From Acipenser ruthenus (taxonomy: Eukaryota > Chordata > Actinopteri > Acipenseriformes > Acipenseridae): a stretch of 64,000 nt of DNA. A program made the position numbers and the translations under genes. The DNA lies in assembly GCF_902713425.1 (NCBI RefSeq), contig NC_081214.1:23743208-23807207 (forward strand), given 5' to 3'. Below are positions 14,201 through 24,921 of this stretch, in pieces. Below the pieces are notes generated by a model. It worked only from the letters and a program-made list of their open reading frames with translations, was not told where the DNA came from and made no database searches. The stretch's first letter is position 1; the number at the start of each line of letters is the position of its first letter.

Positions 14201-14310
14201 TTTTTTTTTTTTTTTTTGAAAGCCATTTTAAAACAGTCTTTCTTCAATTTCAGATCCCCACGCTATCTGTCGATGAACTGAACAGCAACATGTTTGTCTC
14301 TCAGATGTAG
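3772..14310 (+). CDS. mbnl3: Muscleblind-like splicing regulator, 5' part outside window
   Basis: RNA-binding CCCH zinc-finger protein that controls alternative splicing and RNA localisation in nucleus and cytoplasm by binding YGCY motifs. Coding exons with GT/AG borders and consistent phase: 3772-3936, 5085-5285, 5480-5722, 7051-7104, 8923-9091, 9695-9730, 13316-13410, 14254-14310 (1020 nt, 339 residues plus stop). The first exon holds the end of finger 2 ([12 protein letters not shown]). Exon 5480-5722 holds finger 3 (C-x7-C-x6-C-x3-H) and finger 4 (C-x7-C-x4-C-x3-H). Exon 8923 carries LPKRPALEK and YQQALANMQ, and the last exon ends in MFVSQM. Exon sizes 54, 36 and 95 nt match alternative exons known from MBNL1. 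The exon for finger 1 and the start lies upstream. Family identity is certain. The paralog choice (MBNL3) rests on nearby rap2c, as RAP2C and MBNL3 adjoin on human Xq26. Confidence 0.95.
3937..4206 (+). repeat. Purine (GGGAGA/GGGGGA) tract at an mbnl3 donor site
   Basis: About 270 bases of G-run-rich polypurine start directly at the 5' splice site of exon 3772-3936: the donor GTGAGAGG is itself the first repeat unit. The sense strand has many GGG/GGGG runs and could form G-quadruplexes in the pre-mRNA. Confidence 0.9.
6679..7050 (+). promoter_or_regulatory. AG-exclusion zone upstream of the 54-nt mbnl3 exon
   Basis: No AG dinucleotide occurs between the AG at 6677-6678 and the acceptor AG at 7049-7050, about 370 bases. 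Such zones mark acceptors that use a distant branch point. The zone includes an (AT)n run (about 6716-6804), a pyrimidine-rich block (about 6899-6960) and several YGCY motifs close to the exon (TGCT, TGCC, CGCT). YGCY is the binding motif of muscleblind proteins, so autoregulation is plausible. Confidence 0.7.
6716..6804. repeat. (AT)n microsatellite
   Basis: About 85 bases of uninterrupted TA dinucleotides in an mbnl3 intron, inside the AG-free zone before exon 7051-7104. Confidence 0.95.
7051..7104 (+). other. mbnl3: Alternative 54-nt mbnl3 exon (SLKRPL motif)
   Basis: The 18-codon exon is flanked by CAG and GTAC and reads [18 protein letters not shown]. It aligns with the MBNL1 cassette exon that reads TQSAVKSLKRPLEATFDL, which is known to be alternatively spliced and to affect nuclear localisation. 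It is in phase 0 at both ends, so skipping keeps the frame. It is already counted in the mbnl3 CDS. Confidence 0.92.
7783..7952. mobile_element. hAT-type MITE, diverged copy
   Basis: Left end CAGAGATGCAAATAAGACTC and right end reading out as GGGAGTTTCCATCCCGG are degenerate versions of the terminal inverted repeats of the better preserved copy at 45728-45900. It lies in an mbnl3 intron. No clear target duplication remains, so it is older. Confidence 0.6.
9369..9487. repeat. (CA)n/(CACG)n microsatellite
   Basis: CA-rich simple repeat with ACGC interruptions in an mbnl3 intron. Open frames across it are a by-product of the repeat. Confidence 0.95.
10505..11247. repeat. Composite (GT)n minisatellite with TTTGAGTCCAG spacer
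   Basis: About 740 bases of GT dinucleotides are punctuated about 14 times by a TTTGAGTCCAG(G/T)TG(C/T)G segment, so a higher-order unit of variable length is built from a fixed spacer plus a variable GT run. It sits in the mbnl3 intron 9731-13315. Confidence 0.95.
12360..12975. repeat. 59-bp minisatellite, about 10 copies
   Basis: The unit contains AGGTGTGTGTGAGGTGTGCA and TCTGGCAGCTTGCTGTGTTG. The spacing is 59 bases, with one slightly shortened copy. Variation is confined mostly to the GGACTCTGG / GGGCTCTTG end of the unit. It lies in the mbnl3 intron 9731-13315. Confidence 0.95.
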
Positions 14311-14945
14311 CCGTGGCCAGCCGAACAGTACGTTGCTTTTAAATCGCTCTGGTAAAGCATTACATTTCATTCACATCCTGCCTATGAGGCTTCCTCTTTG
14401 GTGGCAGGATTGTATTTAGTTTAGTTCCTCCCCTTTAATAATGCTGCGGGAGGTAAGAGGCCGTGCTGTGTGTGTTCCTTGTTCAGACTAGAATGTGTCA
14501 GTGTAATGGCATTGTGGGGTAAACGGGAGCCACAGCCATGCAACCTACGGTGGGTCACGCTGTATAAAGGGAGGTCAGTGCATGTAGAGAAGTGTCCTGA
14601 ATTTCACTTTACAAGACTGGAAAATAATCAGACAGTGTTCATTCCAGGGGGCTGCATTGCTGACCGGGTGTTTCCCATTCTCCTAGCAGTCTTCTTACCC
14701 AGCATGTAGGGGAATGGAGATGATCAGGTGACCTTGGCACACGTAGAGCTGCTAAGGCAGTGACCCGCTTGACCTTCGTCTTCGAGTGCTGAGTGATAAA
14801 TGCAGGAATGTATGAGCAAGGAAAACCAGGTTAGACAATCAGCCACAGCCACCGTGGAAAAGAGAGTAGTTAGGGGTTGGTTGTACCTGAGTGGAGTTAC
14901 AGCTGAATACAAGCTATAGTCACGCAGGCTCTGAGCCATTAGAGT

Positions 14946-15064
<119 letters not shown>

Positions 15065-16756
15065 GCAGGCATAGAGGCATACACAGAGAGATAAGCTCCC
15101 AGTACCTCCAGGTCATTGGGATCAGCGGCGCGTGCCTGAGGCTCACTCCCAGGGGAAGGCAACTTCATCGATTGCCTTATCTCTGTTAATGCTAGTGGCA
15201 TGTTATTGTATCTAAATCAATGATTTTCAGTGTGGAATGTAATGTGGGTATTTGGAACTAATACATGGTAAACCTTGTTAAGATTTGAAACCTGGTAAGA
15301 GTAATTTAATTCCATGTTTCCCTTCGTTTGAAACCACACAAGCACAGCCCCCAGACAAACTCCTTAGACAAACCGGGTTCTCTGTTTTTGCTTCATCTCT
15401 TCCTGTTCTGTTCTTTCCTCAGGCCGGGCGCTCCGAGGTTCTGCAGCAGCAAAGTGGATCTCTGGTGTGTTTCCATGGAAACCCGGTCAACCCTAGTGCC
15501 CCCACGGCAAAGTCCACAGTAAGCCTAATCCAGCCCACACGTTAACCAAAAAAAAGAATTCAAGGGAATAATAATGATGATGATGATAATAATAATAATA
15601 AGAAGAATGATGTCCGAATAATTCAGATGTTAAAGAGACACGTTTCCAATACCAGACGGATGTGAATGTGAAAGATGCTGACCGCACAGAGAGGCAGGGT
15701 GAGGTGCTGTGCTGCCCTGCGCAGCGCAGCGCACAGACAACAAAGAGCAGGCTTTTTAAAACTTCACTTGAAAAAGAAAAAATAACGTAAGACTGTTGCT
15801 TTTACAGAATATTCAAAATGGATATTTTTTATTGTCCTGTGTCTGTTTTTATTTTTCATAAAAAAAAAAAAAAAAAGACGCAGAAAGTGTTATCACTATG
15901 TTCTGTTTACATCAAAGTATATGTGTTTGTTTGGGGAAAGGGGGTGGGAGTGGGGATAATACTATTGCTAATAATGTAAGTGTTTGATGAGTGTACCCGA
16001 ACCACATGGTTTTAATAATGATAATCAGTCAGCACTTGGAGATGTGGCTGCACCTTCACTGCACACGTTGTTTGGTTCCCCTAGAGCTCAAGGACGGTGA
16101 AACTTTTAAAACGATAGGGCTGAGCCAGTTTATACCTCGCTCTGGATATTACTTTAAATGTCTGCCCCGGACACTATCAGTTATACATTGGAGGATTATG
16201 ATGAAAAAAAAACCAAACCCCTTATAAATAAAGGGGGATTATCATGTTTTTCAATAATGATGACGGCGACGTCTTTAATAAATTTGAAAAATGTCATTTT
16301 TTTCCGCCACTCTGTTCAGTTGTGGTTTGTGAAACCAGCTGATGGCCTACTAACCTGGGATTACTGGTCTAATTCCAGTCCAGGTCCAAAATACTGACCT
16401 GCCCACATTTCTGCACCCCCGGCTAGTCCATAAGCAAGTCCTCAGGACTCCCCTGAAAACGAGACAGTGTCGCATCTCAACGCTGTCCAATCCTGCAGCA
16501 GCGCGGGATGAGGCTCGTGTCGCTCACCTGCAGAGTTCAGACGCAGCCGTGTACCTGTGTGGGTTTGGGTGCAGCCACTTTGAACTGTATATCTGTATAT
16601 TTTGAAGGTTGGGTACGTGATCACATTCCCTGGTCCTCCGTTGGCTCGGTACGCTTTGATTCCGGGATGGACACAAGTTGTCCTTTTGTTTTATGCATCG
16701 GAAACAAAAATATTATCAAAATCCGGACAGCCGTGGGAATCTGATCACGTGAATAC

Positions 16757-17028
16757 TACAGTGATGGCCAACAGGTTTGCATCACCCTATATAGAATGAA
16801 CTAGTTTTGCTTCATGAAGTCCAATGAAACCTGCTGAATAATGTTACACTGGCATATTGAATTACATACCGCTTTCTAATGTGAAATACTGTTCTACTAT
16901 CATGGCTTCCGGTAGACTTTTGCGACATAGTTTGGTAGTTTCTTTGATTTACATGATGTTAAATAAACGGTCTAAATAGTCTCAATCCTAGAATTCTAGG
17001 TGATGCTAATTTTTTGGCCATGGCTGTA
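16757..17028. mobile_element. Tc1/mariner-type MITE
   Basis: The left end reads TACAGTGATGGCCAACAGG and the right end, on the other strand, TACAGCCATGGCCAAAAAAT. Both continue into GCATCACC, giving imperfect inverted repeats of about 30 bases flanked by TA. The 272-base element has no transposase frame, so it is non-autonomous. Confidence 0.8.
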
Positions 17029-18074
17029 GCCTCAGCCTGTGTTAGTGCCTGATAAAGAGTTCATGAGCTGAAGTTTAAAAGCACTATTTCTCCCGAGCTT
17101 GGCTGGAGAGGACCCTTCTGTCAGCCCTCCCTCTCTCTCTGTCTCTCCTGGCACTGCCGCCTCGCCTCGAAGGGTTTTGTGTAAATGGAAAGGGGCTTTA
17201 CTGCACTGTTCAGCTGCTGTATTGTTTTTCATTGTTGTTTTTTGGAGGGGTTGTGTGGTGGCTGTGGGTTTGGTTTGGCGGTGGGTGAAAAGCTTGTCCT
17301 TTTAAAGGTTGGTAGATGAGAGAGGAGGCTGGGATCCTGCTTTCCATGTGTTTGACATGTTGGATGATCTCATCTATAGGCTGGCCGCTGCGCTGACTTG
17401 ACCTAACCCATGGGGAGTGAGCAGGGTGTGAGTGACCTGACGTAGCGACAGGTGCTGGGTAATAATCAGAAAGGGAGGGTTTTTTTTATTAGGGGAGGGG
17501 GTGACCACCAGCCATTGAGTGTATTGAGGCTCTGAGGCCTTCGAGAGTCTCACAAACCTTCATCTGTTGGCAGAGCCCAGCATGGTGCAGCACACAAAGC
17601 TTAGCATAGCTGCACCCCTCTTTCACTTACGAACACAGTGGCTGATGTAGATTTCTTTTCAAGTGGGATATTCAGGGTGGATTGGTAGATTTTCAGACCC
17701 AGGTGTGGTTGGAGCATCGAAAAGCTTGAAGCACTAAAAAAAAAAAAAAAAAAAAAAGAAAGGAAAGGAAAACATTTTTATATATATATAGATATATAAT
17801 GAGTTTGGGGGAACGGAGCGCCATGTGCAGGCAGCACTATTTGAATTCGTTGTGCAATGACATTGACTTGGTACTTTTGTGTCTTTGTAGTTTTCAGTAA
17901 GTTAGTCGTCGAGACTTTAAATTTGAGCTTAAATCACGGTAGTGATCTTTTATTTTTACTTTTAGAAACAAAGTCCCTGAATTGGAACAGTGACTCTAAA
18001 CAGAACGGACCTTTTCCCCCGCTGTGCTGTGAGAGACAGGGCTTGGGGTGGGCTGGATAGTGAGCCACGCTGGG

Positions 18075-18428
18075 GTGTGGAAGAGTGTGCAGCAGTGTGC
18101 ACGCTCACAGGATCTCTTGGAAAAGTGTGCAGCAGTGTGCACGCTCACAGGACCTCTTGGAAGAGTGTGCAGCAGTGTGCACGCTCACAGGATCTCTTGG
18201 AAGGGTGTGCAGCAGTGTGCACGCTCACAGGACTTCTTGGAAGGGTGTGCAGCAGTGTGCACGCTCATAGGACTTCTTGGAAGAGTGTACAGCAGTATGG
18301 ACGCTCACAGGACCTCTTGGAAGAGTGTGCAGCAGTGTCCACGCTCACAGGACTTCTTGGAAGAGTGTGCAGCAGTGTGCACAGGACCTCTTGGAAGAGT
18401 GTGCAGCAGTGTGCACGCTCACAGGACT
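18075..18428. repeat. 40-bp minisatellite, about 9 copies
   Basis: The unit is GAAGAGTGTGCAGCAGTGTG followed by CACGCTCACAGGA(T/C)(C/T)TCTTG, repeated every 40 bases with one copy shortened near 18375. It lies in the putative mbnl3 3'UTR. Confidence 0.95.
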
Positions 18429-18976
18429 CCTGGCCATTACCGCAGGTAGCAAGAGAGAAAGACTCGTGGAGCTCGTATTCATTTAATGTTAAACAATAGA
18501 AATTAAAGTAACTGGAAATTAAATTTGCCTTTGCATATACCTCTACACAATCCCGTTGCTGCATGTCCTATAATATGCACAACTGTTTAGAGTATTTAAA
18601 TCCTCCCCCCCCTCCAGTTGTTTGCTCCAATGGCACCCATGCTACCCATGCTCTGCTTCCCAGCCTCCCAGAACAGAACTCCCTGCCCAGCCTGGCGTCT
18701 CTCAGCCTGCCCCGCCCCAGCCCTGGATCCAGAGAGCAGCTGGAACAGGCTGCAGGTCCTGCACATAGACAAGGAAGAAAGAAATATATATAACTATGAA
18801 TAGTTTTATTGACATGGAAATATTTAGAAGAAAAAAGATTGTCCTGAACAGACATGCTGTTATTTTTCTAAGAGTGTTTTTAAGCATACTTAATTTTTTT
18901 TCCATGCATTCCACGGAAGTGTTCACAGTGTCAATTTAGATTTTTAATTTATTATCCAAAGTTATTTTCTCTTTTA

Positions 18977-19012
18977 TTATTATTATAATTATTATTATTA
19001 TTGTTATTGTTG

Positions 19013-19053
<41 letters not shown>

Positions 19054-19072
19054 TTTATTATTTTTCTCAGCC
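18977..19072. repeat. (ATT)n microsatellite
   Basis: Imperfect ATT/TTG trinucleotide repeat, about 95 bases. Confidence 0.9.
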
Positions 19073-21065
19073 TTCTACAAACTGTGTACAAGACCCAGCT
19101 GAACTGTGTGGGTTTCATGGGTCTTAAAGCGAGGATGTGGACCGGGGGGTGGGGGGTGATGGGGGGGGGGGGGGGGGGGATTTTTACCTGGAGTAAAACA
19201 TTTTTTAAGAAATTGTTAAAAAACAAACAAACAAAAAAAAAAAACAACCGAACATCATTTTTTCTGAAATGCTTGCTAAGGGCAGGTCAGTAATTAGCGC
19301 GGGAGCTCTGTGTGTGGCTCTACTGTTCCTTGTGCAGTGCCACGTGTAACCAGAGCTCTTCACTAAAGGTAGACAGCTGGCAGTCTCGCTCAGTCAAGCA
19401 GCAGGTTGCTTTGTCTGAATCACACTGTTTCAGTCAGCTGGAGGGCAGCCTGGGGACCTTGTTTACAAGGGCCTCTAGACGTCAGGTCCAGCGCTTTCCA
19501 TCCCCCTCCTTTTCAACGTCCCGGGTTGCTGAAGGAGGAGGGAGTGCTGCAGCGTCTCGAGTGAGGAGCTTGAATGCGTGACGGGACTGTGTCTCTGCAT
19601 CTCCTGAACTGCTTGGCACAGTGGAATTTTCACATCAAGAAAGGACATTTCCTTTCTAGTGCCCGAACGTTAACAGGAACTGCTGCTTCTTAACAGGACC
19701 GTATTCAATTAGATTCGAGAGAAAGGGGAGGGTTCTGCTGTGAAACATTGAAAACCAGACTTCGATACACAGTCTGAAGGGGAAATAGAAACATACAGAG
19801 TATGTGAGACTTTACTTTGAAAACCCGGTTTTTCTTTTTGTCTCTTTTTTTTGTATTCTAGTGGGTTATAATACCTTCACAAAAGAATCATGCCTTTTGA
19901 ATCCTGCTGAGTGGATTTTGTAGGAAAATGACTTGATTATAACCATGTGCCTCTTGGATAGGGGGCCTTAGACTTTTTAAGTACAGCTTTTAAAGACTGT
20001 ACCGTCTCTTTAAGAGGATTTAGCTAGCTAGCATAATCCAAGTGTAAATACAGTAATAGCACACGTATACAGTAGCTACTCATCCACATGCTTACATCTC
20101 CCACTTTCTTACATGTTATTGCTATCATTTTTTTAAAGTTTTTAAAATAGCTTTTTTTCATTATTATTTTATAAGCTTTTATCGCAGTTAAGTAGTGACT
20201 AATGTTTTGGAAGGCGTGCTCAGTGGTATTTTAGGAATTTTAACACTTGTATTTTTTCTACCAAAAAAAAAAGACATTTAGCATTTTATTTCCCATACAT
20301 CAAACATACTGAAGCATGATAATGGAATATTAACTCGATTTCATAAATAGTTTGTGTAGTTTACAGTTTAAAAACTAAAGAAAGAAAAAATAACAGTAAA
20401 TTAATAATCCATTTGTATGTAACTCTTTACAATGATAGATTCATTGTTGACTATGATATTAAGTTGTTGTTGTTGTTGTTGCTATGGCAACAAAACTACA
20501 ACGTGGCTACCTTTGTATACCTTAATTGTGAAATGAAAGTAAATCATTTTTCACATGTAAATTGATAATGTACAACAGCATTAACTTATTAAAAATGGTA
20601 CAGTTAGACACTGTCATATAAACCGATTTTGTTGTTCTATTGAATATTTTGTAAAGGGAAAAAAAAGTAATCCAAAGTCCCTGGAGATCAGGTGTGTAGA
20701 TTTTTTTTTTTTACATTTTTTTTTTAGATCAGGAGTTTCAAAGCTTATGGAATTTGCATCTGAGTTTTATAGCTAACAGAATCGCTGGTGGTGGGGAATG
20801 GGGCTTTTCAGTGTCTAATAGCAGAGGGCACCCTGGGATTGTAACAATTCGAACGTGCAAAACACACAGCCACCTCTCCTGCTGTAAGGACCCATGGCAC
20901 AGCGGTGGTCATCGTGTTGACTGGAAGGAAGGGCATTTTAAATCTTACAAGTTGAAATCCCCCCTGTGGCCTCAGTGTAACAATCAAACGTGCGTCTGGT
21001 CAAGCTCTAACCCTATCACGCCTCGCGACCTCACATGGGGACGGATAAGGAAACTCTCTTCTAGT

Positions 21066-21180
21066 CTTTACATGGGGAGATGTGGCAGACCCAAGTGCAT
21101 GGTAACCACAGTGATATGAGGAGGCCATGCTTTTTTTCCCCCCCAGCTATTTTCAATATTTGATGCATGAAAGGGTTAAC
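21066..21180. mobile_element. Fragment of a TTAACCCTTTCATG-ended MITE
   Basis: It shares ACATGGGGA, GACCCAAGTGCATG and the terminal TGCATGAAAGGGTTAA with the copy at 52673-52885. The GGGTTAA end fits a piggyBac-like TTAA target, but the family assignment is inference. Confidence 0.45.
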
Positions 21181-22408
21181 CTGCCCCCCCCCATTGTTTT
21201 CTCTGTGATATTTTCTTACTGAGTGCTGCATTGGGACAGGTCAGTGGTTACACTTGTAAGTTTTAAAACGTCGCCAGGATGGGATGAGCGAAACAGGAAA
21301 CGATGTGCTAGAATCAATACAGATAGTCTAGTTAATATAACTGTGATGCTTCATACCCTCTTTAAACCCTTCCTGTCCATGAAGTGCTCTTACAAGGGGC
21401 AGTCCAGATGCATTGCAGTCAGTCTCTCCCCCCAGTGCTTCACCAGGGTTCACAGTGTTGAAGCTTGCATATGCTGCAGTTCAGTGTACGAATGTGTGAT
21501 ATTCACCCTATTTGCACTTATGTACATAGTTCAATGAAAGAAATATTCAGAGCGTATTTTGAATATAAAAACCCCAGGTCTGTATTGTTGTTAATGCAGG
21601 GGTGTGTTTGTAAAAGAGCTAGGCGTTACTACGGCTTGGAGGGATTTTTCGCTATAAAACGTATCTGAAAGCATGACGTTGCTTCGCTGTTGTAAAAAAG
21701 CTTAGTAGTTTTGCTCTAGCTTACAGTACGACAGGCAGGTCCAGTTTTCATCGATGTCTACTGCTTCCCATTGTTACAGTGTAGCACACTACTGTCAGTC
21801 TTAATAATCTCCATTCTGTATGTTTATGAATACGGGAATATCGGAAAACTGGCAGACCTGGAACTGAGATCATTAGCAGAGTTTTCATAGTGTGTACCGC
21901 GCGCGAATGGCTGATCGCCAGCCCTGCTTCATGAATTGATACCAAAGATGTTGCCACGGAGCGCAGGGCCGGTGAAACGGGGCTGTTGTTTGTTTGCTGG
22001 TGGGTGCAGAGCGTCGCCCCGCAGCACAGTCCCAGTGCCGTGATGTTAAAGGACAGCAGAGCCCCAGTTCACTCAGTTCCGATCCAGATCTGTTCTGGGA
22101 AGCTGGGCTCTGTGAATTCATCTCACCAGACGCCCACGGAGCTGTTGAGTTTGAAAGTGAAACCTGTAAAAACGTTGCTAATGATCTGCATTCAGCAGTG
22201 TTGGAATATGTACAGCGAATCAGTCAGACAAGGAACTCATTCGAGGGGTTTTATTTAGTTTGTTTTTTTATTATTATTATTATTTTTTTTTTCCAAATCT
22301 TTTTATTTTTTCAATTAATGAAAAAAAATAAAAATAGTAGTAAGGAGTCGCAAAAACTTTTTTCTTCATGCAAATCGGAAAAAAAATAAAAGTTAACTCA
22401 CCAGGTCT

Positions 22409-22680
22409 AACACACACACACACACATGCACACACGCACACGCAACCACACACACAACCACACACACGCACAACCACACTCATACACACACACACACACC
22501 CCTACACACCCACCTACACACACGCCCACCTAGTCCTACACACACACACAATCCCCCCCCCCCACACACACAACCTCACACACTCACGCACGTACACAAA
22601 CACACTCACACAACCACACACACACACAACCCCACACACACAACCACACACACAAACACACTCACACACACGCTCACAGG
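22409..22680. repeat. (CA)n microsatellite, interrupted
   Basis: CA-rich repeat with AACC and CCTA interruptions, about 270 bases. Confidence 0.95.
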
Positions 22681-23063
22681 GAAAGGCTCTGTTTATGCGA
22701 TATTGTACATTTAATGCTGTTCGGTAGTGTTGGGAGCCAATAATTTTGTTGCCATGGCGCTTGTATCCTAGCAGAAGAGGTGGCGGAGGGGGGAACTCTT
22801 GACAGATTTTAAGGGGGGGGAACCCCAGGCCCTTGTTGTTATTTCACAAATTAAGAAGTGTATTATTAACAAAATTGAGAACCTGGGGGGTGATCACCTA
22901 ATATTGGGAGGGTGTGGGGTGAATCTGAACTGCACTGGATTGAAACTGCTCTTCCACTGCAGCGGAAAACCCAACAGTCAGTTTCATCGTTCTCAGTACT
23001 GTGTATTCAGAACTCAGTACTGGAGTGGCATCTGACAGCCAGCAAATTCTATAGAGTCCAGGT

Positions 23064-23555
23064 AACTCAGTACTGCGGATCTGAGAGTATACTGTGTAGA
23101 ACTCAGTACTGCGGATCTGAGAGTATACTGTATAGAACTCAGTACTGCGGATCTGAGAGTATACTGTATAGAACTCAGTACTGCGGATCTGAGAGTATAC
23201 TGTATAGAACTCAGTACTGCGGATCTGAGAGTATACTGTATAGAACTCAGTACTGCGGATCTGAGAGTATACTGTATAGAACTCAGTACTGCGGATCTGA
23301 GAGTATACTGTATAGAACTCAGTACTGCGGATCTGAGAGTATACTGTATAGAACTCAGTACTGCGGATCTGAGAGTATACTGTGTAGAACTCAGTACTGC
23401 GGATCTGAGAGTATACTGTATAGAACTCAGTACTGCGGATCTGAGAGTATACTGTATAGAACTCAGTACTGCGGATCTGAGAGTATACTGTATAGAACTC
23501 AGTACTGCGGATCTGAGAGTATACTGTATAGAACTCAGTACTGCGGATCTGAGAG
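23064..23555. repeat. 36-bp minisatellite, about 13.6 copies
   Basis: The unit is ACTCAGTACTGCGGATCTGA followed by GAGTATACTGTATAGA, repeated every 36 bases almost without change (a few copies have TGTGTAG). Because 36 is a multiple of 3, long frames are open on both strands. These are artefacts of the repeat, not genes. It lies just before the putative mbnl3 polyadenylation signal. Confidence 0.97.
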
Positions 23556-23809
23556 ATGCTGTGCAATGCTCCCTGGATGCTGCAGGTATTCTTCTCAAAG
23601 CCATAACACCAGGAGTCCCCTCCCCTTCACCTACAACTGACTGGATAGATAAATGCTTTTGAGTTTTTCATTTTCTCTCTCTCTCTCTGCTATATTAGCT
23701 GTAGTGCTTGTATGTGCTTTAGAATTGTTATGCTAATCTTTTCAGTATATACAAATATAAATATATATATATAAATATATATATTACTTCTGTTATTTTT
23801 TGACCTTTT

Positions 23810-23815
23810 AATAAA
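23810..23815 (+). terminator. Polyadenylation signal AATAAA (mbnl3, distal)
   Basis: AATAAA is followed within 30 bases by a GT-rich segment (TTGTGTTTGGAGTTTT), a classical cleavage/polyadenylation arrangement. The convergent fusion gene ends about 500 bases further on. Confidence 0.6.
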
Positions 23816-24345
23816 GCACTAAAATACAGTTGTGTTTGGAGTTTTTTTTTTTTTGTCTGTCTGTTAAAATATTCTGTGAATGTCACTCAGTGATCCCTGT
23901 ACTAACCAGGCCTGGCCTGGCTTAGGGACTGGAAGCTTACATGACCAGGCTTCACAAAGTGGTACGAAGTCTTGAGCTGAGCTGAGCTGCAGTGGCAAGA
24001 CCGACCGGCCGGCCGACATCTAGAGAGGATCTCTAACAAAGAGCTTCCCCAGCACTGGGGCTGAGAAACGAAGCACAAGGGTTACAAAGATTGTTCTACA
24101 AATGAAAGAAAAAACATTTCTGATCATGTTCCAGGTCACATGTTTGAAGTACCCAGTAACTATACTTTAATGCTGCACAGCTCCTGCCCATTCCAGCCTG
24201 AGTAAAGAAACGGGTTGTCTTTAAAGAACAGGACAGCCTGAGACCTCGTCATCACCAGCAGCTAGAACCAGCATCCCAGCATTCCCCCAGCGCGGCAACA
24301 CAAAACTTCAATATGCAGCACAAAGAAATCTAGAGAAGAAATGAT

Positions 24346-24351
24346 TTTATT
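24346..24351 (-). terminator. Polyadenylation signal of the AceTr-YrdC gene
   Basis: TTTATT on the + strand is AATAAA on the - strand, about 570 bases after the stop codon at 24922-24924. This gives a short 3'UTR and a narrow convergent gap to mbnl3. Confidence 0.55.
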
Positions 24352-24921
24352 GACTTGGAATAGCAATGTAACCCATCACATCAAGAAATAGCAGAGATTA
24401 CAGATCAGCCAATAAACCCACGCAATTACTGCCAAGAAACCTGTGCAGAACCTCTGGTAGCGCCTCGTGTGTCGGGTATTATTGATTCATTGAACTATTA
24501 TAACATATATATACATATGGTCCTTAAATGCAGCTATGGACTGGCTGTACAGAACATTAATGTGGCTAGTTTTAGTGCCATTAGTTACACTGCAGAGGCA
24601 CTATAAATAGTCATTACAAGTCATTTACTGTAGCTGTGCAGTTATGATACAGTGTAGTCCCTATTTAACTACATGTGTGTTACAAAATGATACAAACACC
24701 AGAGCTTGACAGGTAGTAGAGGTAATTACTAGCAGCAGTAACTAGTAACTGCAGGTCTGAATGCATTGTGCTCAGTAGTGCTTGGTGTCTCTGGACTCTG
24801 AGCCCCCTTGCACTGAGATGTATTGCCTCATTGCAAGTGCTTGAAAGGGAAGGGATTGCAGCGGCCCCAGTGGTACACAGCTCCCATGTTGCAGCGCTGT
24901 CCTGTTTAAGCCCCCGGGTCG

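Noticed and set aside
15422-15530. Possible exon after CCTCAG at 15422
   Set aside because: It lies after the mbnl3 stop, and the frame shows no domain or partner exon. It may be UTR.
23064-23555. CRISPR-like regular repeats
   Set aside because: The units are contiguous without unique spacers, and the genome is eukaryotic.
22898-23640. Open frames of 196-242 codons on both strands
   Set aside because: Product of the 36-bp tandem repeat, with identical peptide units in every frame.
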